This document shows positions 24,689 to 32,130 of a DNA stretch of 43,836 nt, in pieces (position 1 is the stretch's first letter; each line of letters begins with the position of its first letter). A model generated the notes under the pieces. The model was not told the DNA's origin, made no database searches, and saw only the letters and a program-made list of their open reading frames with translations. A program made the translations under genes and the position numbers. This DNA is from Lachnospiraceae bacterium (GTDB lineage: Bacteria; Bacillota; Clostridia; Lachnospirales; Lachnospiraceae). Location of the stretch: NCBI GenBank assembly GCA_021199655.1, contig JAJQHQ010000074.1, positions 1-43,836 of the forward strand, read 5' to 3'.

Positions 24689-25701
24689 CAATCGCAGCTG
24701 CATATATGACAGGTATTCTTCCGATAAAAAAATACGGTACAGAGTCCGCCCTTACGGATTTTGCAGAATTTACCATGACGGATCCTCTTGCACTCGTGGA
24801 ATATATTGGCTTTACTGAGCAGGATGTCATTACCTTATGTAATGATTATCATGTTGAGTTTGAAGATATGAAGCGGTGGTATGACGGATATGAATTTGAA
24901 GATATGAAAGCAGTCTATAATCCTAATTCCGTCATGAAAGCTGTGAGCTACAAGCGAATCAGAAATTACTGGACACAGACAGAAACCTTTGAAAGTCTAA
25001 AAAAATATATTGAAATCAATATGGATGGCCTGAAGGATGACATCATTCTGATGCTGGGCAGACAGCGAGTACAGATCGATACAGGCACATTTCAGAATGA
25101 TATTACTTCCTTTAGCAATAAGGATGATGTTCTGACCCTGTTAATTCATCTGGGTTATCTGGCGTACGATCAGAAGAAAAAAGAGGTATTTATACCGAAT
25201 CAGGAAGTATCAGAGGCTTTCCAGTCTGCTGTCAAAGGCGGGAAATGGGAGCCTGTAGAACTGGCGATCAGAAATGCCGAGCGGCTTCTTGAAGCTACAC
25301 TTCGCGGAGAAAGCGAAACTGTGGCTCATGCGCTTGAATCGGTGCATGAGCAGTGCTCATCCGTGCTGACTTATAATGATGAAAATTCTCTTGCCTGCGC
25401 TATTTATATTGCTTATTACACGGCCCGGAATTATTATAAAATAATCAGAGAATTTCCAACCGGAAAAGGCTTTGCAGATTATGCGTTCATTCCGGGAAGG
25501 GATACGGATAAGCCTGCCATGATCATCGAGCTTAAGTATGATAAGGATGCGGACACCGCAATCCGCCAGATACACGAGAAACGATATAGCGGGGATTTAA
25601 AAACGTATTTTGGAAATCTGCTTCTGGTAGGAATCAATTACGACAAAGATGCGAAAGGTGAGAATGCGAAGAGACACAGTTGTGTGATTGAAAGGGTGTA
25701 A
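24109..25701 (+). CDS. AAA-ATPase-like / PD-(D/E)XK nuclease-superfamily protein, intact duplicated copy
   Basis: A 530-residue protein of the same family as the one at 17417 but a different subgroup. It starts MGIYLNPGNRGFQTILNGTYVDKTGLIDF, written here only as a marker for the start: MGIYLNPGNRGFQ. It has a Walker A-like SRPRRFGKSF at about 44-53, Walker B-like FIIIIDEWDALF at about 152, and a C-terminal GFADYAFIPG...AMIIELKYDKDADTAIRQI nuclease motif. AGGAAGGAGG lies 8 nt before ATG 24109; the frame extends to 23899 but without a ribosome site. Function is unknown. Confidence 0.85.
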   Translation: MGIYLNPGNRGFQTILNGTYVDKTGLIDFINRTINTPQKLTCFSRPRRFGKSFAAKMLCAYYDKSCDSRSLFEGLEISKKDSFEKYLNKYDVIYLDITWFISRSKNKGENVVLDIQNAVIDELKKAFLNCVDENETFLPDALLSVSHSVGNQFIIIIDEWDALFRESKNDEALQKEYVQLLRGLFKGGTATDETIAAAYMTGILPIKKYGTESALTDFAEFTMTDPLALVEYIGFTEQDVITLCNDYHVEFEDMKRWYDGYEFEDMKAVYNPNSVMKAVSYKRIRNYWTQTETFESLKKYIEINMDGLKDDIILMLGRQRVQIDTGTFQNDITSFSNKDDVLTLLIHLGYLAYDQKKKEVFIPNQEVSEAFQSAVKGGKWEPVELAIRNAERLLEATLRGESETVAHALESVHEQCSSVLTYNDENSLACAIYIAYYTARNYYKIIREFPTGKGFADYAFIPGRDTDKPAMIIELKYDKDADTAIRQIHEKRYSGDLKTYFGNLLLVGINYDKDAKGENAKRHSCVIERV

Positions 25702-25714
25702 ATGACAGGAATTT

Positions 25715-26395
25715 CAAATCAACAGGATCAAGGAATATGGCATATATGTGACTTATCGGAAGAGCGCCAGCGTTCTTGCCGATCGCAGAACATCACAGGA
25801 AGGAGGCTGTAGCTCATGGGAATCTATTTAAATCCCGGAAACAGGGGGTTTCAGACAATATTAAACGGAACATATGTCGACAAAACGGGACTGATCGATT
25901 TCATAAACCGAACGATCAATACCCCTCAGAAACTGACATGTTTCAGCCGACCCCGCCGCTTCGGGAAGTCATTTGCCGCGAAGATGCTGTGCGCCTATTA
26001 TGATAAAAGCTGTGATTCACGTTCCCTTTTCGAGGGATTGGAAATATCGAAAAAAGACTCCTTTGAGAAGTACCTTAATAAGTATGATGTGATTTATCTG
26101 GATATCACATGGTTTATCTCCCGCTCAAAGAATAAAGGAGAAAATGTGGTCCTTGATATTCAGAACGCAGTGATAGATGAGCTTAAGAAAGCATTTTTGA
26201 ATTGCGTTGATGAAAACGAAACGTTCCTTCCCGATGCCCTTTTGTCTGTCAGCCATAGTGTAGGGAATCAGTTCATCATTATCATAGATGAATGGGATGC
26301 GCTTTTCAGAGAATCAAAAAATGATGAAGCGCTTCAAAAGGAATATGTTCAGCTCCTGAGAGGACTGTTTAAAGGCGGGACAGCGACTGATGAAA
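25715..26395 (+). repeat. Direct duplication, copy 2 (681 bp)
   Basis: It begins 13 bp after the stop of the intact gene and ends abruptly at 26395, where unrelated conjugative-element sequence starts. It is almost identical to 24008-24688. Confidence 0.92.
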
Positions 26396-26409
26396 GCTTG
26401 ACCGTGTGA
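25816..26409 (+). pseudogene. Truncated second copy of the AAA/PD-(D/E)XK gene
   Basis: It encodes the first 193 residues of the 24109 protein without change (leader, Walker A and Walker B regions) and then ESLTV before a stop. The regulatory helices and the whole nuclease domain are missing. The break coincides with the end of the duplicated segment and with the start of element-derived coding sequence, so a deletion or recombination event fused the two. The ribosome site is intact and a truncated ATPase fragment could be made. Confidence 0.88.
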
Positions 26410-27359
26410 TGGATCGGGAGGTAACGTTTGCCGCATGGAAAAAGGAGATCGAGCAGGCTGATTCTGCCGATGCCCTGGGGGATGTCGAATATGGAATGAT
26501 GGATACGGAGAATCTGAATCTCTCTGATGCACAGAGGGATCGCCTTTATGAGATGATGGAAGAAAAAGGGAAAAGCTTTTCAGACAATCAGAAGGAGGAA
26601 CGTGTTCCAGATAGCCAAAGAGACGACCGGAATCCTTTTGAAGAAAGCAAAATAACAACAGCAGATCAGACTCCTGAAGAAGCATCTGCAAAAACACCTG
26701 CAGAAACAGAACAGACTGCTGAAATTACTTTCTACGTAGCAGAATGCATGGAGTTCCCAGTCCTTGGAGAATACCATGAAGACATCGGTAGCCTGCAGGA
26801 AGCGATGACACTTTACGAGCAGATACCGGCGGAGCGGATGAATGGTATTAAAGGAATAGGTTTTACCCTGAATGACGGCAGTACGTACGATGGGATGTCT
26901 TATGAACTGATGTCAGCGGGAATCGTGGATCGTGACCTGGTGGAAGAAATTCCATATTTTAAAGAAAATCCATTGTTGCAGAACGCACTTGCTGAACTTG
27001 AGGCGGTGTATCGTTCTCCGCATCATGCAGAGCAGACGTTGGAATCAGGAGAAGCAGGGACGGTTGAAGCACCTGCAGGTTCGCAAAGAACGCAGGAAGT
27101 TGGATATGGAAATACTGAACAAATCAATAGTGAAGTTGGTGGAGGTGTGGCTACCATATTTGAAAGCCATATGGGTCATGCGGACAAAGCAGTTACCGTT
27201 TCTGGAAGACGCGAGGACCCAGCTGCCAGATCAGCAGGAAAACGTAAAGAATCCGTGCTGCAGGCTCTTCGCGAACGGCAGGCAAAGATTAAAGGAAGAG
27301 AAACAGAAAAAACGGCCCAGAAAACACAGAATCGCAGGAAAGGAGAACAAGAGTTATGA
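26409..27359 (+). CDS. YodL-domain conjugative-element protein, probably missing its N-terminus
   Basis: About 316 residues. An acidic linker rich in Glu, Thr and Ala precedes a YodL-type domain (about residues 105-205: ITFYVAECMEFPVLGEYHED, then YEQIPAERMNGIKGIGFTL and IPYFKENPLLQNALAELEAVY). The C-terminus is basic (about 270-317). YodL domains occur in large Tn1549-like element proteins next to helicase, methylase or antirestriction modules. There is no ribosome site before ATG 26409 or GTG 26406, and the frame stays open back to the junction at 26395 (codons reading K-L-D-R-V). This fits the tail of a bigger gene whose front was deleted. The stop overlaps the TTRAP start (ATGA). Confidence 0.7.
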   Translation: MDREVTFAAWKKEIEQADSADALGDVEYGMMDTENLNLSDAQRDRLYEMMEEKGKSFSDNQKEERVPDSQRDDRNPFEESKITTADQTPEEASAKTPAETEQTAEITFYVAECMEFPVLGEYHEDIGSLQEAMTLYEQIPAERMNGIKGIGFTLNDGSTYDGMSYELMSAGIVDRDLVEEIPYFKENPLLQNALAELEAVYRSPHHAEQTLESGEAGTVEAPAGSQRTQEVGYGNTEQINSEVGGGVATIFESHMGHADKAVTVSGRREDPAARSAGKRKESVLQALRERQAKIKGRETEKTAQKTQNRRKGEQEL

Positions 27360-27592
27360 CGACAATTAAATTTGAAGAAGATGAGCTTACTGTAATAGCA
27401 ATGTTTGCAACTGGAAGTCGTGAGGGGACGCTCACGAGCATTGGAGAGATAATTCCTTTCATAGAAGATGATGCAGAGCTTCAGACTGTCGTGAAAGGGA
27501 CTGTGGAAAAGATGATGCAGATTTCTGATAGTGAATTTGCCAGACTTGATCTGGAAATGTACAGGCAGGAGTCGGTTGAAGATGAGAATTAA
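27356..27592 (+). CDS. Transposon-transfer assisting protein (TTRAP-like)
   Basis: A 78-residue acidic protein with the pattern FEEDELTVIAMFATGSREGTL, an ELQTVVKGTVEKMMQ helix and ISDSEFARLDLEM. This is the layout of the TTRAP family found beside YodL/DUF4316 genes in Tn1549-type elements. The molecular role is not established. AAAGGAGAAC precedes the start, and the gene overlaps both neighbours (4 nt upstream, 11 nt downstream), so the three are translated as a unit. Confidence 0.75.
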   Translation: MTTIKFEEDELTVIAMFATGSREGTLTSIGEIIPFIEDDAELQTVVKGTVEKMMQISDSEFARLDLEMYRQESVEDEN

Positions 27593-28451
27593 CCAGTTTG
27601 CCGTGTATCAGGTGAAAGAGGAGCCAGCGTACCGACATATTCAGTTCAGCTCCTATGAGGAACTGTTGCAGAAAAAGGTGCGTATCAATTCCGACTCATA
27701 CAATCAGGTATATATCTCCAGAATGCTCCCGGGCGAGACGATGGAACAGGTTCATGAAAGGCTGCGTAAAAAGCGTCCCAAAACCTTTCAGGGGCATTCC
27801 ATCAGCACGAGTGATGTTTATGTCATGAACCAGGACGGAATTATTACGTCTTATTATGTTGATAAAGAGCGGCTCATCAATTTCACCGGCTTTTTTCAAC
27901 GGCACACATCCGATGCGCTGATTTCCATGGACACTGTCGGGTATGTAATCGAAGGCAAGGGCGGTACCTGGGTATCCTGTGAAAATCTGATCGTGGAAGG
28001 GAAAAAGTTCTTCCTGATGCAGAGTGAACGCTATGGCAGCGATGCAGAAGGTGTGGTTCTGGCAGAAGATGGATCGGTTGTGGTAGACGGCTGCAGAGAA
28101 TTTGATGAAAAGACAGTCAATCAGATACGGATATTCCTGCATCCGCCGCCGGAGACGAAGAAGCCTGATGCAAAACCTGAAGAAACATCTGTAAAAATAT
28201 CGGAAGAAGAAAACTGCTGGCCAATCTCTGAAAACGCTGAAGAGGCTCATAATAAGAAAACCGTAGAAGAACAGCAGATGGACGAAATTGAAAGGCGGAT
28301 CAACAGCCTGCCTGAGCCGAGAACAATCAACGGGCGTGTCTCCGTCCTCGACAGGCTGCATATCATCCAGGCCAAACGTGCGATCAGGGAAGGGAAAAAG
28401 CCTCCGCGCATAGGGGCTGAACAGAAAGTGAAGCGCAAGAAAAAACAGTAG
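27582..28451 (+). CDS. YodL/DUF4316-family conjugative-element protein
   Basis: 289 residues. The N-terminal YodL-like domain reads MRINQFAVYQVKEEPAYRHI, YNQVYISRMLPGETMEQVHE and FQGHSISTSDVYVMNQDGII. A second unit follows with TSYYVDKERLINFTGFF and GYVIEGKGGTWVSCENLIVEG, and a charged DUF4316-like tail ends with SVLDRLHIIQAKRAIREGKK. Such proteins are standard passengers of Tn1549-like conjugative elements, with unknown biochemical role. ATG 27582 starts the conserved domain; the frame could extend to 27531 inside TTRAP. A terminator follows. Confidence 0.8.
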   Translation: MRINQFAVYQVKEEPAYRHIQFSSYEELLQKKVRINSDSYNQVYISRMLPGETMEQVHERLRKKRPKTFQGHSISTSDVYVMNQDGIITSYYVDKERLINFTGFFQRHTSDALISMDTVGYVIEGKGGTWVSCENLIVEGKKFFLMQSERYGSDAEGVVLAEDGSVVVDGCREFDEKTVNQIRIFLHPPPETKKPDAKPEETSVKISEEENCWPISENAEEAHNKKTVEEQQMDEIERRINSLPEPRTINGRVSVLDRLHIIQAKRAIREGKKPPRIGAEQKVKRKKKQ

Positions 28452-28456
28452 AGAAG

Positions 28457-28505
28457 GGAGACATCCAGATTGGCATAGTGCTGACCGGATGTCTCCTTTT
28501 TTGCT
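28457..28505 (+). terminator. Terminator after the YodL-TTRAP-DUF4316 operon
   Basis: GGAGACATCC (28457-28466) pairs with GGATGTCTCC (28487-28496), followed by TTTTTT. Confidence 0.88.
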
Positions 28506-28515
28506 TTCTGCAGTG

Positions 28516-28543
28516 TTGAATTACAGCCAAATTTATGTATAAT
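28516..28543 (+). promoter_or_regulatory. Promoter of the 28610 gene
   Basis: TTGAAT (28516-28521), a 16-nt spacer ending TG, and TATAAT (28538-28543). Confidence 0.7.
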
Positions 28544-28609
28544 GGTCGTAGGGGAGAGACAAAGCAAAACCGACTGCTTTGGAATGGATTAGTTTATAAA
28601 GGGGAGCCA

Positions 28610-29089
28610 ATGCAGGACAGTGAATTAATGGAAAAAGTGCAGTCGTCCATTGACCATCAGTGTCAGACACGCGGGTATGCAGCACCTGTAGATGTTTTGA
28701 TGGACGTCGGCGTTTTGGATAAACGAAAATACGAGGATTGGAGAATCGGGAAGATTCCGTATCTGGAATCTGTCTGCACGTGCAACCTCCATCAGCTTTC
28801 GCTTACTATGAAGCTGATTCGCAGCTATGCACAGGAAGCAGGGTACCGCCCATCTTACTGTTTTTACGGCAGATGGGGCATGAAAAAGAAAAAAGACCGC
28901 AGCAGGAAAAATGTGCATCCGCTCCGGTTCAGTAAAAGCGGCGAGTCTAAGATTGAAAGAGCTTATGCGACTCATTATCTGGATGCTCAAAGGATTGCAG
29001 AGCTGAAGGTTGAAGCAGAGCGGAAACGGGCTGAGTCGATGGAACTTGACATGAATATGGATACACAATCCAAAGAATTTGCCCTATGA
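28610..29089 (+). CDS. Conserved hypothetical element-borne protein
   Basis: 159 residues starting MQDSELMEKVQSSIDHQCQT. The first half has a compact helical pattern with RGYAAPVDVLMDVGVLDKRKYEDWRIGKIPYLESVC, and a Lys-rich middle (GMKKKKDRSRKN) leads to LRFSKSGESKIERAYATHYLD and a charged C-terminal helix. I recognise it as a type commonly found in Firmicutes accessory DNA, but I know no function. The basic middle suggests nucleic-acid contact, by inference only. GGGGAG precedes ATG 28610; the frame could open at 28535 but that start lies on the -10 box. Confidence 0.6.
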   Translation: MQDSELMEKVQSSIDHQCQTRGYAAPVDVLMDVGVLDKRKYEDWRIGKIPYLESVCTCNLHQLSLTMKLIRSYAQEAGYRPSYCFYGRWGMKKKKDRSRKNVHPLRFSKSGESKIERAYATHYLDAQRIAELKVEAERKRAESMELDMNMDTQSKEFAL

Positions 29090-29179
29090 AGCAGAAAAAG
29101 ATGTTTTTGGGGAAGGGAATGTATAGAAGAATTTTTTGACATTTGTTCATAAAAATTATGCTTGCTATGTCAGGAACTA

Positions 29180-29208
29180 TTGATTTTTGGCCTGATTATG
29201 GATATAAT
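29180..29208 (+). promoter_or_regulatory. Promoter of the GNAT toxin-antitoxin operon
   Basis: TTGATT (29180-29185), a 17-nt spacer and TATAAT (29203-29208), near consensus. Confidence 0.7.
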
Positions 29209-29281
29209 ATATATAAGTGATACGAGAGTAGTAGGTATTGCTATTTATACAGAAAGCGCCAGACAGTTAGGAGGTGTGTAT

Positions 29282-29470
29282 ATGGCTACTTCTAGTATTT
29301 TTACTCAAGTTGAGATTACTGATGCTCAAGCCGCAGAGCGATTTGTTACTGCATTGGAGGAATCCGAGAAGGCTCAGGCAAGGAAGAAGCGGACGGCACC
29401 TGTAATTCCTATTGTGCGGGATAAGGATGAGATCCGCAAGTTAATGGCACAGAGGTTTCCAGTGAAATGA
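29282..29470 (+). CDS. Small antitoxin-like protein paired with a GNAT-type toxin
   Basis: 62 residues, MATSSIFTQVEITDAQAAER at the start, a basic KAQARKKR centre and DKDEIRKLMAQRF at the end. AGGAGGTG precedes ATG 29282. Its stop overlaps the next start (ATGA, 29467-29470), and the pair sits under one promoter. By position, size and partner it is the likely antitoxin, although no classical DNA-binding fold is obvious. Confidence 0.65.
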   Translation: MATSSIFTQVEITDAQAAERFVTALEESEKAQARKKRTAPVIPIVRDKDEIRKLMAQRFPVK

Positions 29471-30051
29471 GTTCTTATAAGGCTGTAAACATTCTTGACA
29501 TGATTGAGGTTGTCGGAGAGGATGGAATCAGATCTGTTCTCTCCGATTTTTCGTGTCCAAAGAACGGTGAAATAGAAAACTTTATAAAGAAAAACGCGAT
29601 TGAATTTGCAAAAAAGAAGATGTCCATTACGCACCTTGTGATGGACGAAAAAGGAGAACTTGCTGCGATTTTTACGTTGACACACAAGGCTGTGAAGATA
29701 CAAGATGATATATTGTCTTCAGCACAAAGACGAAAGATTAGACGCTATGCTCAACTGGATGAGGTATCCAACAGTTACTTAGTATCCGCTTTTTTGATTG
29801 CACAGTTGGGAAAGAATTATGCAGAACGTGAAAGTGAGCCGGTCAGCGGTAATAGCTTGTTGGATAATGCGATGGATATTTTAACCGCCGTACAGCGAGA
29901 TGTGGGTGGCGGCGTTGTTTATCTGGAATGTGAGGACAAACCTCAATTACTGTCTTTTTATCAAAACGATAATAATTGTTTTAGGGTATTTGGAGAGCGC
30001 TATTCCGATACTGATGAGACAAGGTACATACAATTATTGAGATTTTTTTAA
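29467..30051 (+). CDS. GNAT-fold acetyltransferase-like protein, probable toxin
   Basis: 194 residues. The sequence MSITHLVMDEKGELAAIFTLTHKAV (about 54-78) fits GNAT beta strands 2 to 4. It is followed by a YLVSAFLIAQLGKNYAERES stretch with the acetyl-CoA-binding position, and LLDNAMDILTAVQRDVGGGVVYLECEDKPQLLSFYQ, the canonical last strands of GNAT toxins. TacT/AtaT-type toxins acetylate aminoacyl-tRNAs; the target here is unknown. The Q/RxxGxG/A loop is weak (QLGKNY), so activity needs testing. Operon with the 62-residue partner, followed by a strong terminator. Confidence 0.7.
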   Translation: MSSYKAVNILDMIEVVGEDGIRSVLSDFSCPKNGEIENFIKKNAIEFAKKKMSITHLVMDEKGELAAIFTLTHKAVKIQDDILSSAQRRKIRRYAQLDEVSNSYLVSAFLIAQLGKNYAERESEPVSGNSLLDNAMDILTAVQRDVGGGVVYLECEDKPQLLSFYQNDNNCFRVFGERYSDTDETRYIQLLRFF

Positions 30052-30072
30052 CATGTCTGTAATTGATTTTTA

Positions 30073-30108
30073 CTGGAGCAATGCATACTGTGTTGCTCCA
30101 GTTTTCTT
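30073..30108 (+). terminator. Terminator of the GNAT operon
   Basis: CTGGAGCAA (30073-30081) pairs with TTGCTCCAG (30093-30101), then TTTTCTT. Confidence 0.88.
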
Positions 30109-30145
30109 AATATTTTATACAGCAATATAAATGGAGGTAAGAGCT

Positions 30146-32116
30146 TTGAATATACTTCACTTGTCAGATATTCATTTTGGCAGAAACAATCCAAAATATA
30201 AGGTTGCTGGAGAATTTCAACATAAGGAAAAAATCCTTGAAGAATTATTGGAATCTATAGGAGAAACAAGGTGTAAGCCGGAACATATTGTTGTAACTGG
30301 AGATGTTGCGTGGTGGGGACGTAAGCAAGATTTCGATGAAGCATTGGTATGGTTCAAAAAGCTTTTGAAAATCACAAATCTATCTGGTAAGGATATAACT
30401 TTTTGCCCAGGAAATCATGATGTAAATTGGTCATATGGAAATGCTAATAGAAACATGACTCCTGAAAATATTGAAATGATTGATGAAATGTATCAGTATG
30501 ATAAGATACATGAATTTGAAGCACCTCTATATAATTATGAAAAGTTTTGTGAACAATTAGAAGTCGCGCCATTTCATTATTTAAAAGAAGGACAGTGGGA
30601 AGCAAGTTATTCTATAGGCCATAAAGACATTGTTTTAGCTAATGGAGAGATCATTCGTTTGGTTTCTTTTAATACGGCCTTACTCTCATATGTACCAGGG
30701 TATCCAGATGATCAAATGATGATTGGGCAAAAACAAGTTTTCGATTTAATAAAATATGGGATTTTAGGTGATTCCTCCATATATTTTACGATTGCATTAT
30801 TCCATCATGCTGAACGTTTTCTGCATACGCATGAAATTTGTGAGTATAATCAAAGGAAAGCAACTTTACCCTTGTTAAGAAAATATGTGAATCTGATTCT
30901 TTGTGGACATACAGAAACAGGTGGGATGCCGGTAATAAATCAGCAAATTGGCGGGAGCGAAATGTTAACAGGTGGTGCAGCATATTATACTGATGATCAT
31001 GCAAATGCATATTCTATCATAATTGTTCCAGATTCGTGCAATGGCGTAGTACAGAAAACTATCGTTTTTGATTCGTATATTTATTCCGAGGATCAAGGAT
31101 GGCATATTAATAAAGCAAAAGAACTTACAAATACAGAAGCAATAAATACAAAAATCCCAAAATTGAATATTAGAGCGGATCTTAAACTTGTTCTTTTTAA
31201 TAAAGATCAAGAATTTACAGTCCCTATTAAGGACATTTCTGTGTCTGATTTCGGCGTTAACGAAAAAGTGATAAACAATTCCGAAGATGTTTGTAGATAT
31301 TTAGATATTGAGTGTATTGGCCCAACAAATAAACCAGGAAATGCAAAATTGAGCATTAAAACAGCAAGTAGAAAAGCAAACAATGTGGGCGCGTTTTTAG
31401 CGAGAGAAGGTATATTTGGTTTTATCGAAAATGCATTGAGGGAATCTCAACTTACATTCAAATTTTTCGACGAATTTGGACAGGATTTTATGTCTGGTGA
31501 TTTGTCTAAAACTGATTGTGAAATAAAGCAAGAGGGTTATGATTTTTTGAAGAAAGTAAGACGGATAGAAGAGTATTATGATGTGTTATTCCGACGCCCT
31601 GATGATTCGGCACAAGAGGGTAGAGTAGATGTGATTAATGAACTAATTGAATATGGATTTACAAAGAGGCTAAACATCATCCAAACTGCTACAATACCAT
31701 TTTCTGATAGAAATCAATTATTAAAAATCGGAAAGAGCAGGATATTCCATACAGATGTATATCTTTATTGTAAGAATGAATTCAGATGTAATTTGTATGG
31801 TTGTGATTTTTCTCTGGGTGAGGCGAAAGTGATTGCTGGACCCTATCGTGTAGACCGTTCTGGAAATATTCTTAAAGCATTAACATATCAAAATGGCGAT
31901 ATACGAAGAGTGAAATTGATTGCAAAAGAGAATACAGAATGCTATTTAGTTACGAATGAAGGAAAAATCAATTTTCATAATAAGAGAAAACGGAAAAATA
32001 TTTGTATAAGAAGAGACAATTTGGGAATTGATTGGGGTTATATATACGAAATTAAAAAAAAGAAAGCGTTTAAAGAGGAAAAAAACCAATCAGGAATGGT
32101 TGATTGTTTGGTCTGA
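30146..32116 (+). CDS. Metallophosphoesterase with a large uncharacterised C-terminal part (cargo gene)
   Basis: 656 residues from a TTG start. The calcineurin-like metallophosphoesterase core is complete: LHLSDIHFG (residues 4-12), VVTGDVAWWG, FCPGNHDVNW, ALFHHAERF and LILCGHTETGG, the usual ligands for a two-metal site. About 350 residues follow with no domain I recognise, beta-rich toward the end (CNLYGCDFSLGEAKVIAGPY). TTG 30146 was chosen because GGAGGT lies 7 nt upstream and the phosphoesterase motif begins at once; ATG 30131 overlaps that ribosome site and has none of its own. Base composition is clearly more AT-rich than its neighbours, so the gene was acquired separately. Substrate may be a nucleic acid or nucleotide; a defence role is possible but unproven. 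Confidence 0.8.
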   Translation: MNILHLSDIHFGRNNPKYKVAGEFQHKEKILEELLESIGETRCKPEHIVVTGDVAWWGRKQDFDEALVWFKKLLKITNLSGKDITFCPGNHDVNWSYGNANRNMTPENIEMIDEMYQYDKIHEFEAPLYNYEKFCEQLEVAPFHYLKEGQWEASYSIGHKDIVLANGEIIRLVSFNTALLSYVPGYPDDQMMIGQKQVFDLIKYGILGDSSIYFTIALFHHAERFLHTHEICEYNQRKATLPLLRKYVNLILCGHTETGGMPVINQQIGGSEMLTGGAAYYTDDHANAYSIIIVPDSCNGVVQKTIVFDSYIYSEDQGWHINKAKELTNTEAINTKIPKLNIRADLKLVLFNKDQEFTVPIKDISVSDFGVNEKVINNSEDVCRYLDIECIGPTNKPGNAKLSIKTASRKANNVGAFLAREGIFGFIENALRESQLTFKFFDEFGQDFMSGDLSKTDCEIKQEGYDFLKKVRRIEEYYDVLFRRPDDSAQEGRVDVINELIEYGFTKRLNIIQTATIPFSDRNQLLKIGKSRIFHTDVYLYCKNEFRCNLYGCDFSLGEAKVIAGPYRVDRSGNILKALTYQNGDIRRVKLIAKENTECYLVTNEGKINFHNKRKRKNICIRRDNLGIDWGYIYEIKKKKAFKEEKNQSGMVDCLV

Positions 32117-32127
32117 TTGGATTTTCT
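32086..32127 (+). terminator. Terminator at the end of the metallophosphoesterase gene
   Basis: CCAATCAG (32086-32093) pairs with CTGATTGG (32113-32120), followed by ATTTTCT. The stem overlaps the last codons. With an A-run on the left it can also serve the convergent relaxase gene. Confidence 0.65.
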
Positions 32128-32130
32128 CCC

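Noticed and set aside
17417-26409. AAA-ATPase/PD-(D/E)XK proteins as a new defence system
   Set aside because: The family is widespread and multi-copy in gut Firmicutes and Bacteroidetes, and nothing in the context shows a defence role; noted as unknown function.
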